DNA of 64,000 bases from Paraburkholderia silvatlantica (lineage in GTDB: Bacteria; Pseudomonadota; Gammaproteobacteria; Burkholderiales; Burkholderiaceae). Of this stretch, positions 53,646-63,650 are shown in pieces (position 1 is the first letter of the stretch; every line of letters starts with the position of its first letter). The stretch is from contig NZ_QEOL01000027.1 in assembly GCF_003096715.1 (NCBI RefSeq), forward strand, positions 33,365 through 97,364, read 5' to 3'. A program made the position numbers and the translations under genes. The notes below the pieces were generated by a model that was not told the DNA's origin, did no database searches, and saw only the letters and a program-made list of their open reading frames with translations.

Positions 53646-54187
53646 GTTTGCCCTGCGCGGATCAATAAACCCTTGAGCCTACCCCGCGGGTCTCATATTT
53701 GCACCAGAACCGCTCAGATTAGCGCAAGATAAATCAGACGATACTGCACCAGGTCGTAATGAACTGCGGGTAGCCGTCCGCTTCATCCAGTTCGAGTGGG
53801 GCGTCAAATCTGAGCTTGCGCCAGAAGAAATAGCCGATCATGCGCGGGTGTCGCTCCGCTCGCTACCTGCTGTGAGGGTCGCCTCACTCCTCGTTACTCC
53901 AACGTGTTGCCGGTGCCGTCCGCTATCGCCGCCTCGCACGCTCCCGCACCGACTAACCGAATCGCGTCGAACGGCGGCTGCCTTGCGGCACCCCTCCGCT
54001 GTAGATGCAAGTCGACCCTGACCAGCTCAGATCCGCCCTACGCATAGCAGCTTTCGCAAACTTGTATTGGATCTCGTGTGTTTCTCAAAGTTAAAGTGAA
54101 TTCGAACGCCGCTTCGCGCACGGCCCACGTAGGACCGAGCGACAGCACGCCGAACGTCGGAAAGTCGTACATGCCGGAGAACAGATA
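53646..54187. other. Gene-free stretch with coding remnants
   Basis: No intact gene. On the minus strand a frame ending near 53737 reads RMIGYFFWRKLRFDAPLE then LDEADGYPQFITTWCS and stops, and another at 54040-54190 reads HYLFSGMYDFPTFGVLSLGP and FEFTLTLRN. Both look like 3' or internal pieces of deleted genes. A GGAG site for the next gene is at about 54176. Confidence 0.4.
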
Positions 54188-55378
54188 GTGACGAATCGTC
54201 CATTCGAAAAAATCAAGGTCATCGATGCCACGCACGTCCTCGCTGGGCCATTTTCAACCTACCAGTTGGCGTTGCTTGGTGCGGACGTTATTAAGGTTGA
54301 AAATCCTCTTGATCCCGATCAAACACGCGATCAAGGCCCGGACTCGGAGTTGCGCACAGCTGGGATGGCCACCACATACCTTGCACAGGCGTCGAACAAG
54401 CGGTGCATGACACTGAATCTAAAGACGTCGCGCGGCCAAGAGATCCTGACACAACTGGTGGCAACCGCCGATGTATTTGTCGAAAACTACCGCCCTGGTG
54501 CTTTGGACGACCTCGGGCTGGGCTACGAACAGATTTCGATCACTAATCCCGGGCTTATCTACTGCTCCGTCTCCGCATTTGGGCAGACTGCTCCTCGCAA
54601 AGAACAGACCGCCTATGACCTTGTGATCCAGGCGGCGTCAGGCCTTATGGCACATACCGGTACCCCCGAGGTGAACCCGGTTCGAATCGGCTCTCCCGTT
54701 GTCGATTACGCAACCGGAACCAGCGCCGCATTCGCAATTGCAAGCGCCCTCTATCAAAGACAGCAATCAGGCCGGGGCCAACATATAGATGTCTCCATGT
54801 TCGATGTCGCGATGATTTTGATGGGCGCCCAGATCACTTCCTATACATACGGTGGACACATTCCGCGTCCGATGGGAAACAGCCACTTCACTGCGACGAT
54901 TTCCTGCTACGAGACGGCCGATGGGATGCTGATGCTCGCAGCTGCCAACCATCGCCAACAGGCGCGACTATGGCGTCTACTCGGACATGCGGAAATGATT
55001 AAATGCGACGAAGGAGAACGCATCGCAGATAGGCATAAGGAATTCGCGTTGTTATCTAGCATATTTCTCACTAAAACTGCTGACGAATGGGAAAGCCTGC
55101 TTCAAGAGCACCGCGTACCTGCTGCCCGTGTCAGAGGTATGACCGAGGCACTTCAGGATCCCCAAATTAAGTCGCGTCGAGTTCTTCATGAACATCGGGA
55201 ATGCCTTGGTGTTCCCCGCCCTTTCTCAGTTCCCGTTGCCCCGTTTGCGTTCCGGAGCGACGGCCCACGTATCGATTTTCCGCCGCGAGCGCTGGGGGCA
55301 GACACCCTCACAATCTTGCAATCTCTCGGCTACTCCGAATCGGAAATCGACTCGCTCAAAGCCGCAGACATTATCTAA
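54188..55378 (+). CDS. Class III (CaiB/BaiF family) CoA-transferase
   Basis: 396 residues, GTG start with GGAG upstream. The family core reads VIDATHVLAGPFSTYQLALLGADVIKVENP, ENYRPGALDDLGLGYEQI, and the catalytic Asp lies in GSPVVDYATGTSAAFA. These enzymes move CoA between an acyl-CoA and a free carboxylic acid without ATP. It is first in the IS-flanked cluster and 12 bp before the lactonase-like gene, so it likely activates the growth substrate or an early intermediate. Confidence 0.9.
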   Translation: MTNRPFEKIKVIDATHVLAGPFSTYQLALLGADVIKVENPLDPDQTRDQGPDSELRTAGMATTYLAQASNKRCMTLNLKTSRGQEILTQLVATADVFVENYRPGALDDLGLGYEQISITNPGLIYCSVSAFGQTAPRKEQTAYDLVIQAASGLMAHTGTPEVNPVRIGSPVVDYATGTSAAFAIASALYQRQQSGRGQHIDVSMFDVAMILMGAQITSYTYGGHIPRPMGNSHFTATISCYETADGMLMLAAANHRQQARLWRLLGHAEMIKCDEGERIADRHKEFALLSSIFLTKTADEWESLLQEHRVPAARVRGMTEALQDPQIKSRRVLHEHRECLGVPRPFSVPVAPFAFRSDGPRIDFPPRALGADTLTILQSLGYSESEIDSLKAADII

Positions 55379-55390
55379 GCAGGCATCGTC

Positions 55391-56227
55391 ATGAACGACC
55401 CACGCCCAACGATGGATCAAGCTGTCGACTGTCATGTGCACATCTTCGACCCGTGCTACAACTTTTCGCACGCACCACGATACGTGCCGCCCGCTGCATT
55501 TAGAGGCACTGCTGCTCAACTGACAGCCACCCTTTCTGCGCACCACTTAACCCATGCACTTTTAGTCGCCGCAGCCCCGTACGGAACAGAAAACGGCCCA
55601 ATACTCGATGCGATCGCTGGGTCGGGGGGACGATTTAAAGGCATTGCGCTCGTCGATCCCAGTACGTTCAACGAACCGCTCCTTCGCCACCTCGCCGATT
55701 CGGGGATCGTCGGCGTGCGGTTCAATCTTGCTCTCGGTATTGGCGAGCTTACCGCTAACTCCAGCGCACGCCTTCTTGCTTGGATGAAAGAAGCAGGGTG
55801 GTTTCTGGACATTCATTCGATCGCCGACGATCTAGTTCCAGCTATGCCCCTGCTCGAAAAATCCGGCGTCAAACTGCTTTTCGACCATTTCGGTCGTCCC
55901 GACGTTCTAGGGCGACCCGACCAAATAGGCTTTGCAGCGCTTCTCAGCGTCGCCGACAAGGGAAACGCTTACGCTAAGTTGTCCGGTGCGTTCAGGACTT
56001 CGAATCAAGATGAACCTTTCGAAGACGTGGCGCCTTGGGTCCAACGTGTCATACAAGCATTTGGCGTCGAACGTTGCGTGTGGGGATCCGATTGGCCGTT
56101 CGTCAACATTGGGCGCCGCGTGGACTACGGTCCGCAGTTCGAATGGCTCAGCCACTGTGTACCGAACTACCATGATAGAAACAAGATCCTTTGGGAAAAT
56201 CCCGCGCGCCTTTTTGGTTTCGGTTAA
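55391..56227 (+). CDS. Amidohydrolase family protein (2-pyrone-4,6-dicarboxylate lactonase-like)
   Basis: 278 residues with VDCHVHIFDP, the metal-site start DxHxH, LDIHSIADDL, LLFDHFGRP, WGSDWPF and the C-terminal ENPARLFGFG, all typical of the PDC-hydrolase/amidohydrolase-2 group. Members open lactone rings (LigI) or cleave related dicarboxylates. It fits a ring-cleavage or lactone pathway feeding the downstream CoA-transferase and thiolase. Confidence 0.85.
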   Translation: MNDPRPTMDQAVDCHVHIFDPCYNFSHAPRYVPPAAFRGTAAQLTATLSAHHLTHALLVAAAPYGTENGPILDAIAGSGGRFKGIALVDPSTFNEPLLRHLADSGIVGVRFNLALGIGELTANSSARLLAWMKEAGWFLDIHSIADDLVPAMPLLEKSGVKLLFDHFGRPDVLGRPDQIGFAALLSVADKGNAYAKLSGAFRTSNQDEPFEDVAPWVQRVIQAFGVERCVWGSDWPFVNIGRRVDYGPQFEWLSHCVPNYHDRNKILWENPARLFGFG

Positions 56228-56267
56228 TTGGTAATACAAATATTATAAAATAATTAAGGAGACGAAT

Positions 56268-57446
56268 ATGAAAACGTACGCCCGATACTCACGGGGCGAT
56301 TTCTTCAGCGGAGGTTGCAGCGGGCTATATCACCTCTGCAGCATGTTGTCGGCTTGTTTGCTTTTCGGTGCAGCCAATGCGCACGCGCAAAGCAGCGTCA
56401 CCTTGTACGGTCTGCTATCCGTGGGCATGGTATACACCGACAATGCTGGTGGTCACGGTCAAACGATGATGCTGTCTGGTCCCCAACAGAATCCCCGTTT
56501 CGGCTTGAGGGGTGTTGAGGATCTAGGCGGTGGGATTTCGACGCTTTTCGTACTCGAGAACGGCTTCTCTTTGACCAACGGTACCGCTTCGCAAGGCGGG
56601 CGCATGTTCGGCCGGCAAGCATACGTCGGGTTGTCTTCCACGGGATTCGGCACGGTCACGCTGGGCAGGCAGTACGATGAAATCGCCCAAAACATCCCAT
56701 TGTTCCAGTCGGGCGTCGTTTTCGGCGCGTTCGGCGCGCACGTGGGTGACAACGATAACATCTTCAACTCGTTCCGCTTCAATAACTCTATCCGTTACCA
56801 GTCGACTAACTACGGCGGCCTAAAAGTCGCAGGCCAATTCGCATTCTCTAATGCATCGGGACAATTTTCGAACAATAGCGCGTGGTCCATAGGCGGCACT
56901 TACTCCAGAAATGCATTTCAGTTGGCAACGGCATATAGCCGGTTGAATCATCCGGCAAGCGTCACCAACTCCGGTGGCGCTGTTGACAATAATGGTTATG
57001 GCTTCACCTCTCCGTTCCTGGCAAGCCCAGGCAGACAAGCGGGTGTCGAAAGCCAATCGGTGTTTGTCGTGGCCAGTTCCTATGCACTGGGCGACTGGGT
57101 GTTGGCGGGCATTTACTCGAATGCCGCGTTTGGATATATGGATACCACGGGTCTACGCTTACAGAACGTGGAAGTATCGATCCGCAAATCCGTAACACCA
57201 AGCTTCTTGGTTGGTCTCGGCTACATCTTCACATTCGGTCGTTATACCGCGAACGACGCAAAGCCGCATTATAACCAGGTGAATGTTGGCAGTGACTACT
57301 TCCTCAGCAAGCGGACTGATTTGTATCTCGACGGGATCTATCAACGTGCGGGAGGAGCCGCGGCGGTAGCGCAGATCTACTCCCTCTCCCCGTCAACTAC
57401 AAAATCGCAGTGGACGGCCATCCTCGGGATTCGCCACAAGTTCTAG
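56268..57446 (+). CDS. Outer-membrane porin (Burkholderia-type), second copy
   Basis: 392 residues, ATG after TAAGGAG. An unusually long signal region ends near GAANAHA/QSSVTLYG. Then RFGLRGVEDLGGGISTLFV, MFGRQAYVGLSSTGFGTVTL and a terminal IRHKF with Phe. Same family as the porin at 7.3-8.5 kb but clearly different in its loops. Probable uptake channel for the substrate of this cluster. Confidence 0.92.
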   Translation: MKTYARYSRGDFFSGGCSGLYHLCSMLSACLLFGAANAHAQSSVTLYGLLSVGMVYTDNAGGHGQTMMLSGPQQNPRFGLRGVEDLGGGISTLFVLENGFSLTNGTASQGGRMFGRQAYVGLSSTGFGTVTLGRQYDEIAQNIPLFQSGVVFGAFGAHVGDNDNIFNSFRFNNSIRYQSTNYGGLKVAGQFAFSNASGQFSNNSAWSIGGTYSRNAFQLATAYSRLNHPASVTNSGGAVDNNGYGFTSPFLASPGRQAGVESQSVFVVASSYALGDWVLAGIYSNAAFGYMDTTGLRLQNVEVSIRKSVTPSFLVGLGYIFTFGRYTANDAKPHYNQVNVGSDYFLSKRTDLYLDGIYQRAGGAAAVAQIYSLSPSTTKSQWTAILGIRHKF

Positions 57447-57483
57447 TCACGCGAATTGATCGCCCATTTTTAGGTTGAAGATA

Positions 57484-58050
57484 ATGTATCGTTATCCGAA
57501 TTTCGATCCCAATGTTTTCACGCCACGGCAACTGGAAGTCTATGAGCGTATCGCCTCGGGGCAGCGGAAAGCCGTGACTGGGCCACTACGAATCTGGCTT
57601 CACAATCCGGAGCTTGCCGATCTCGCTCAAGCACTTGGAGAGTATTGCCGGTTTGGGAGCGCACTACCTCCACGCCTTTCCGAGTTAGCCATCGTGACGA
57701 CCGCTGCTCATTGGCGCTCTGGCTACGAGTGGGCAGCGCACGAGCGACATGCGCTGAACGCAGGTGTCAGCGGCGACGCGCTCTGTGCAATCGCCGCAAA
57801 CCGAGCTCCTTCTTTCGAGCAAACTGACGCAGAGGCGACTTTTAAGTTCTCGCATGAGTTGCTGAAGACCGGGCGGGTTTCCGATGCAACTTGGCGCCTT
57901 GCTCTCGGAGAGCTTGGCATGGCTGGTGTCGTCGATTTGGTCGGAATTCTCGGTTACTATGGGCTCATCTCGATGACGATTGCCGCTTTCGAGCTCCCGG
58001 CGCCAGCGGGCGCCTCGGACCCGTTCGTCACCTCAACGTGCTCCAGATGA
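57484..58050 (+). CDS. Carboxymuconolactone decarboxylase (CMD/AhpD)-family protein
   Basis: 188 residues from ATG 57484 (TTG at 57475 also in frame). It has the fold motif PPRLSELAIVTTAAHWRSGYEWAAHERHALNAGVS, where CMD family members carry E...H. No CxxC is present, so it is not a peroxidase-type AhpD. In the beta-ketoadipate pathway CMD decarboxylates gamma-carboxymuconolactone; here it may act on an analogous lactone. Confidence 0.82.
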   Translation: MYRYPNFDPNVFTPRQLEVYERIASGQRKAVTGPLRIWLHNPELADLAQALGEYCRFGSALPPRLSELAIVTTAAHWRSGYEWAAHERHALNAGVSGDALCAIAANRAPSFEQTDAEATFKFSHELLKTGRVSDATWRLALGELGMAGVVDLVGILGYYGLISMTIAAFELPAPAGASDPFVTSTCSR

Positions 58051-58104
58051 TTCTGTCCGGTGCGGCATAGTGGCGCGAGTTTCCCAGGACTGGAGGACTA
58101 ACCC

Positions 58105-59001
58105 GTGGAAATCAGGCAGTTGCGCAGCTTTGTCCAGATAGTGGAACTCGGGACGCTGACCAAAGCAGCGGATAGGCTTCATACCGCGCAACCGGCCCTA
58201 AGCCGGCAGATACGCATGCTTGAAGAAGAACTGGGGGTCGAGTTGTTCCAACGCCACGGACGAGGGATGGACACGACCGCAGCTGGGCAGAAATTGCTCG
58301 AACGGGCCCAGGTAATTCTTCGCTACGTTGCCGATACCTGTACGGAAGTCAGCGCGATTTCATCTAAGATCGTCGGCGAGGTCACCATTGGCATGCCACC
58401 GACATTTGCAGAAGTGTATGGTCCTCCGCTAATCGCAGAGCTCATGGAACGCTTTCCTGATGTCTTGATTCGCGTAGATGCCGCCTTGAGCGGTCATCTT
58501 ATTGAGAAGCTCCAGCGAGGCGAAGTGGATATCGCGTTTCTATACAATCCGCCTAGCGGTGAAAGTCTCCGACTGGAGCCGATTCTCAACGAGAATTTGT
58601 GTCTTGTCGGTGTCCGCTACCCAGGCGTCCGCCCGCAAGGCAATATTGCCTTCGATGCGTTGAATGGTCTTCCACTCGCATTGCCACGTCGCGTGCATAG
58701 TCTTCGTCAAACACTGGACTCGCGCGCAGAGGCTTCGGGCTTCACACTGCTCGTGAAACTGGAAATCGATTCTGTGCGACTGCAGATCGGACTTGCCGCG
58801 CGCGGACTCTGTTACTCAATCGTGCCCCGGTCCACTGTCATACCCGAAATAGAGACAGGCAAGCTCGGGGCGTGGGAAATTGTCGAACCGGCGATTAATC
58901 GCCGGCTCCAACTAGCCACACCAGCGGGTCGACCACTGACAGCCGCGGCCAGCGCAATCTGGCACGAGATTCCAGACACGCTCTCCCCATTGCTTGCCTG
59001 A
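58105..59001 (+). CDS. LysR-family regulator (catabolic type)
   Basis: 298 residues, GTG start with GGAGGA upstream. Helix-turn-helix at about 1-60 (MEIRQLRSFVQIVELGTLTK, LHTAQPALSRQIRMLEEELG), then the effector domain with VGEVTIGMPPTFAEVYGPPL. It resembles CatR/NAC-like regulators of aromatic catabolism. It lies in line with the genes it probably controls rather than divergent from them. Confidence 0.9.
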   Translation: MEIRQLRSFVQIVELGTLTKAADRLHTAQPALSRQIRMLEEELGVELFQRHGRGMDTTAAGQKLLERAQVILRYVADTCTEVSAISSKIVGEVTIGMPPTFAEVYGPPLIAELMERFPDVLIRVDAALSGHLIEKLQRGEVDIAFLYNPPSGESLRLEPILNENLCLVGVRYPGVRPQGNIAFDALNGLPLALPRRVHSLRQTLDSRAEASGFTLLVKLEIDSVRLQIGLAARGLCYSIVPRSTVIPEIETGKLGAWEIVEPAINRRLQLATPAGRPLTAAASAIWHEIPDTLSPLLA

Positions 59002-59277
59002 ACACTTTCGGGACCACAGGCCGAGGCAAGACAACGTACCACGGTACTGATCGCAATGTGTATAACAGGTATCAAAATTGTGAATTGGACCGTTTGATAC
59101 CGCCTCAATAACATGACTGTAACGCGCCTCGCATCGTTCACGACGAGCCGACTGCTCAACTAAAAAGGCGAACCTCATCGTTGCGCCCCGCTGGCGAGAC
59201 TTGAATGCGGTGAACCGCAAGCGCAAAACTTGGTCTGCGGGTTCGCGAAACTCGCTGTCGAAATTTCTCTAACAGAA

Positions 59278-59943
59278 ATGATCAACAAGCTCACCTATAC
59301 TATCTCGGACGCCTTCGCACAGCTTCGCGATGGCGCAACCATAATGATTGGAGGATTCGGTGGTGCGGGACAGCCGACCTTATTGATCGATGCGCTCATA
59401 GCTACGACCGCTCGAGATCTCACAATCATCAGTAACAATGCTGGTAATGGTGAAACTGGTATTGCTGCATTGCTCGACACTGGCCGTGTTCGGAAAATCG
59501 TATGCTCGTTCCCGCGTCAATCTGATTCCCATGTTTTCAACCGCCTGTACTTGGCTGGTGATATCGAATTGGAACTTGTCCCACAGGGAACGCTCGCAGA
59601 GCGTATTCGCGCTGCAGGGGCTGGCATCGGCGGCTTTTTTACACGCACTGCAATCGGCACGACGCTAGCGGCAGGAAAAGAAACGCGTCAGATCGGCGAC
59701 GACCACTACGTATTCGAATCAGCCCTGCATGCGGACCTGGCGTTGATAGAAGCTGACGTCGGCGACCGTTGGGGTAATCTCACATACAGAAAAGCCGCCC
59801 GCAACTTTGGCCCGGTAATGGCTACGGCCGCCGCCGTGACAGTTGCGTCCGTAAACCGGGTTGTGGACCTAGGCGCGCTCGACCCCGAATGTGTCGTGAC
59901 ACCGGGAATTTACATCGACTATGTCGTACCGTCGGCGATCTAA
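59278..59943 (+). CDS. pcaI: 3-oxoacid (3-oxoadipate) CoA-transferase subunit A
   Basis: 221 residues from ATG 59278; an upstream in-frame start at 59230 adds non-family residues. The CoA-binding GGFGGAGQPTLLIDAL and QGTLAERIRAAGAGIGGFFT are typical of PcaI/ScoA subunits. It pairs with the next gene to move CoA from succinyl-CoA to 3-oxoadipate or a similar 3-oxoacid. Confidence 0.88.
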   Translation: MINKLTYTISDAFAQLRDGATIMIGGFGGAGQPTLLIDALIATTARDLTIISNNAGNGETGIAALLDTGRVRKIVCSFPRQSDSHVFNRLYLAGDIELELVPQGTLAERIRAAGAGIGGFFTRTAIGTTLAAGKETRQIGDDHYVFESALHADLALIEADVGDRWGNLTYRKAARNFGPVMATAAAVTVASVNRVVDLGALDPECVVTPGIYIDYVVPSAI

Positions 59944-59980
59944 GCCATTATTCCCGCTCCCTGATTCCCCGATTCTTAAA

Positions 59981-60634
59981 ATGACAAACGTAAATCGGCT
60001 GTCCCGACAAGAACTTGCTCAACGCGTTGCCCAAGATATCCCTGATGGCGCCTACGTCAATCTCGGGATTGGATTGCCAACGCTGGTTAGCGAACATATA
60101 CCTTCAAATCGCGAAGTGATTTTCCACAGCGAGAACGGGATCCTTGGCATGGGTCCAGCACCGTCAGCAGCCGATGTCGACTGGGATCTCGTTAACGCCG
60201 GAAAGCAACCGGTTACTTTGGTGCGGGGCGGTTCGTACTTCCATCACGCAGACTCCTTCGCGATGGTGAGAGGTCGCCATTTGGACTTGACTGTGCTCGG
60301 AGCTTACCAAGTATCGGTAAACGGAGACCTCGCCAATTGGCACGTCGACCAAGCTGGGACTGTCCCCGGCGTCGGGGGCGCGATGGATTTAGCGATCGGG
60401 GCGAAACGGACAGTGGTGGTGATGGAACTTTTCACACGGGAAGGTAAATGCAAGATTGTGCAGGACTGCAGCTACCCTATAACGGCTATTGGGTGCGTGA
60501 ACCGTGTTTATACCGACATGCTCGTTGTTGATGTGACGCATCGCGGGCTTGAGATCGTAGAAAACTTTAGTGGGCTCACCCTACTAGATCTCGAGAAGCT
60601 CGTGGGTGTCGAACTGTACCGCCGCACCCGCTAG
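59981..60634 (+). CDS. pcaJ: 3-oxoacid (3-oxoadipate) CoA-transferase subunit B
   Basis: 217 residues from ATG 59981. The catalytic Glu lies in FHSENGILGMGPAP; VNLGIGLPTLVSEHI and DLAIGAKRTVVVME are subunit B hallmarks. Distance of 37 bp from subunit A implies one transcript. Specificity for 3-oxoadipate is inferred from the thiolase and CMD neighbours. Confidence 0.88.
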   Translation: MTNVNRLSRQELAQRVAQDIPDGAYVNLGIGLPTLVSEHIPSNREVIFHSENGILGMGPAPSAADVDWDLVNAGKQPVTLVRGGSYFHHADSFAMVRGRHLDLTVLGAYQVSVNGDLANWHVDQAGTVPGVGGAMDLAIGAKRTVVVMELFTREGKCKIVQDCSYPITAIGCVNRVYTDMLVVDVTHRGLEIVENFSGLTLLDLEKLVGVELYRRTR

Positions 60635-60697
60635 CATCAAATCGCAACGAAAACCTGAGTCGGCATGCACCGCTCAGATAAGACACGGAGACACCGG

Positions 60698-61936
60698 ATG
60701 AACACGACCGACGCGACCATTGACAATAAGCCGTGTGAAAGCGAATTGAACGGAAGATTTAGATGGGCAGTACTTCTAATCGCTTGGGGAGCAATGCTGA
60801 CGTCGTTTCTCGATCGTATCGCGTGGGCCAACATAGCTGTCCCGGCCGGGCACAGCTTCGGCGTCCCGGTCGCGGCGCTTGGCGTATTCGTCACAGCGTT
60901 CTATGTAGGCTATGTTATCGCGAACTGCATAGGTGGAATCGTGACTGATCGGATTGGTCCGAAGAAAATGCTCGTATTGTCCCTCCTCGTGCTAGGCGTG
61001 GTAACTGCGGGCTTTAGCCAGGTCCAGTCCGTCGCCCATGGCTTAATAATGCAATCTTTAATGGGTGTGGCGGCCGGAGCTGATTTCGCGGCGAGCGTCT
61101 TAATCGTCGCCGCATGGTTTGACGTCAAGCAACGTGGCCGAGCCGTCGGCATCCTAGTGACGTCTTCTTCGGCTAGCCTCGTACTCGCCAACGCGCTGAT
61201 TCCCCTCGCATTAGCTCAATACTCCTGGCGTAGCGTCTATATCATCCTCGGAGCAGCGACGAGCGCATATGCCCTACTTTGCGGAATGACGTTAAGAGAG
61301 GCCCCCCAGCCCCCCCAAAAAACCAACACTGTTGATGTCTCTCGCGAATCATCGAGACCCGTCTCGCTGTTCTTAGACCGTAACTATGTGCTTCTCGGTA
61401 TCGCCGGCTTCGGAGGGCTATGGGGTACCTGGGGTTTCGCGTTTTGGGCGAACGCCCTCATGACCCTCGGACGTCATATGTCTGCGCAGGCTGCTGGCAA
61501 CGTCATGGTAATGTTCGGTGTAGGAGCGGTAATCTCCAAACCTCTCATAGGATTTGTCTCCGATCGCCTCGGCGGTAAGCGCAAAGCTCTTGTTATCGCC
61601 TGTTGGATAGCATTTAGTATTTCGCTTGCGTTATTCGGATGGTTGCAATCAGTGACAGCACTTCGCATTGCTGTCGCATTGCTCGGCGCATTTGCTTTTG
61701 CCTATACACCACTGATTACGCTGATGGCAGGTGAGCTTGTCAGCCGCGGTCGCGCCGCTTCGGCGATCGGACTGATTAATGCCTTCTGGCAACTTGGCAT
61801 TGTAGCCGTCCCTCCCGTCGTGGGAGCCGTGTTCCAGACCACTCGGTCTTTTCCCGACGCCTTCCTAACGCTTGCTGCCGGGCCAGCTCTGGCCACGGTG
61901 TGTATGGCATTTGTACGGGAGAAAAAGAGTTTTTGA
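60698..61936 (+). CDS. MFS transporter
   Basis: 412 residues from ATG 60698 (GGAG upstream; an in-frame start at 60665 is possible). About 12 hydrophobic segments, with loop-2 motif GGIVTDRIGPKKMLVLS and the repeat in loop 8 (GFVSDRLGGKRKALVI). Probably imports an aromatic or carboxylic acid for this cluster; matched with the porin at 56.3 kb. Confidence 0.88.
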   Translation: MNTTDATIDNKPCESELNGRFRWAVLLIAWGAMLTSFLDRIAWANIAVPAGHSFGVPVAALGVFVTAFYVGYVIANCIGGIVTDRIGPKKMLVLSLLVLGVVTAGFSQVQSVAHGLIMQSLMGVAAGADFAASVLIVAAWFDVKQRGRAVGILVTSSSASLVLANALIPLALAQYSWRSVYIILGAATSAYALLCGMTLREAPQPPQKTNTVDVSRESSRPVSLFLDRNYVLLGIAGFGGLWGTWGFAFWANALMTLGRHMSAQAAGNVMVMFGVGAVISKPLIGFVSDRLGGKRKALVIACWIAFSISLALFGWLQSVTALRIAVALLGAFAFAYTPLITLMAGELVSRGRAASAIGLINAFWQLGIVAVPPVVGAVFQTTRSFPDAFLTLAAGPALATVCMAFVREKKSF

Positions 61937-62095
61937 GCCGGGACTTGACTTTCGGGTCCAATCGGCCGCAGTCATACTGCTTTTCATAGGGTTGTTTGTT
62001 TGTCGAGCCGAACTGTCGCGCAAGAGCATGATCGCCGCCTCGTCAACCGTGGATGTTCTTTCGTGTGGCTAGTTGCAATCGTTTAGGAAACCTCG

Positions 62096-62362
62096 ATGGC
62101 TAAGACAGGGAAGTCTCTGCACCAGGTAGTCGGCAGTTGGCTCGCACCGACAGCCGCGGAAAAGCTTTGCGTCACTCGCTTAAAAAGTCGGAATTCGCTC
62201 CGAGAGCGCTATGTATTCGTCGAAGCATACAAGGACACGGGGCCGGTGGGACTGTATTTTTTTTACCACAAGGATGGCGGGTGGCGCGTATTCCCGCCAA
62301 CGCTGGAACGACCGACGATGCGCTGCATCTACTTATCAAGGGATCCTGTCCTGTCTCGCTAA
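62096..62362 (+). CDS. Small orphan protein, paralogue of the gene at 13.3 kb
   Basis: 88 residues, ATG with AGGAAA upstream. SLHQVVGSWLAPTA, VTRLKSRN, RYVFVEAYKDTGPVGLYFFY and GGWRVFPPT align with the 76-residue protein at 13290-13520. It lies between the MFS and thiolase genes, in line with them. No known domain. Function unknown. Confidence 0.65.
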   Translation: MAKTGKSLHQVVGSWLAPTAAEKLCVTRLKSRNSLRERYVFVEAYKDTGPVGLYFFYHKDGGWRVFPPTLERPTMRCIYLSRDPVLSR

Positions 62363-62395
62363 ACGGCGGCACAGGCCGTCATAGGGGAAGTTAAA

Positions 62396-63595
62396 GTGAA
62401 AAGAGCTGCCATTGTGGCCCCTTGCCGGACGGCGGTGGGCAAATTTGGGGGAAGATTGCGCAACGTCGACGCGGGCCATCTCGCTGCCGTCGCGATTAAG
62501 GGTACTGTCGATCGTAGCGGTGTGCCAGCCGACGCCATTGACGATGTAATTTTTTCGCAATCCTATTCAAACGGCGAAACGCCGTGCATCGGCCGCTGGG
62601 CGGCACTCGCGGCAGGCTTGCCAGTGGAGCTGCCCGGTATGCAGCTCGATCGGCGATGCGGCGGCGGCTTGCAGGCAATACTGACGGCTGCGGCGCTGGT
62701 TCAATCCGGCGCGTTTGAGGTGGTGTTGGCGGGCGGTGTTGAGAGCATGAGCAACATCGAGTATTACACAACCGATATGAGATGGGGCACGCGTTCCGGT
62801 TCGTCACGTCTACACGATCGGCTGGAGAGAGGCCGGGAGCGGTCTCAGCCAGAGGCACGTTTCGGTTACATCTCAGGTATGATAGAAACTGCAGAGAACG
62901 TCGCGCGCGAGTTTGGCATCACCCGCGAGCAAGCAGACATTTTCGCGCTTTCAAGTCATCGCCTTGCCGCGGAGGCACTCAAGGCTAGCCGGTTCGCTGA
63001 AGAGATCGTACCCGTCGTCGCGACCAACGCGAGGGGAGAAGAACAACGCTTTCAGGAGGATGAAGGCATACGCGAGGGCTTAACGATCGACGCGCTTGCA
63101 GCGCTACGTCCCATTCTCCCGGAAGGCACGGTCACAGCGGGAAACGCGAGTCAGCAGAGCGATGCGGCCGCTGCCTGTCTTGTAGTCAGCGAGGATCGCC
63201 TTGACGCGCTTGGCTTGACGCCGATGGCCTTTGTCACCGACTGGACTATCGCGGGTTGCGATCCGCGCTTGATGGGAATCGCACCGGTGCCGGCCGTGGA
63301 AAAGCTACGAGCCAGAACCGGCTTGTCGTTTGACGATTTCGATCTCGTCGAAATCAACGAGGCCTTCGCTTGTCAGGTTTTGGCGGTTTTGAAAAAATGG
63401 GACTGGTTCGATACTTCTCGGCTTAATGTCAACGGTTCGGGCATATCCCTCGGACATCCGATCGGTGCGACCGGGGCCCGTATTTTAACCACATTACTGT
63501 ACGAGCTTCATCGACGCAAAGGTCGATTCGCCCTGGAGACAATGTGTATTGGCGGCGGACAAGGAATCGCTGCTATCTTTGAGCGCGCGATCTGA
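62396..63595 (+). CDS. Thiolase (acetyl-CoA acyltransferase, 3-oxoadipyl-CoA thiolase-like)
   Basis: 399 residues, GTG start with GGGGAAG upstream. The nucleophilic Cys is in QLDRRCGGGLQAI, the second Cys in MCIGGGQG, with NEAFACQVLA and NGSGISLGHPIGATGAR giving the other active-site residues. It would split a 3-oxoacyl-CoA made by the upstream CoA-transferase into two acyl-CoAs. Specific substrate not certain. Confidence 0.9.
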   Translation: MKRAAIVAPCRTAVGKFGGRLRNVDAGHLAAVAIKGTVDRSGVPADAIDDVIFSQSYSNGETPCIGRWAALAAGLPVELPGMQLDRRCGGGLQAILTAAALVQSGAFEVVLAGGVESMSNIEYYTTDMRWGTRSGSSRLHDRLERGRERSQPEARFGYISGMIETAENVAREFGITREQADIFALSSHRLAAEALKASRFAEEIVPVVATNARGEEQRFQEDEGIREGLTIDALAALRPILPEGTVTAGNASQQSDAAAACLVVSEDRLDALGLTPMAFVTDWTIAGCDPRLMGIAPVPAVEKLRARTGLSFDDFDLVEINEAFACQVLAVLKKWDWFDTSRLNVNGSGISLGHPIGATGARILTTLLYELHRRKGRFALETMCIGGGQGIAAIFERAI

Positions 63596-63650
63596 AAGAC
63601 CGAAAGACAATGACCTGCCACTTGATGAGGGGGTAGTTGCCCATCTCACG

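Noticed and set aside
52806..53653. Target-site duplication around the first IS6 copy
   Set aside because: The flanking 8-mers CTGGCTGC and GTTTGCCC differ. A duplication may exist only around the whole composite unit, whose right end is outside the window.
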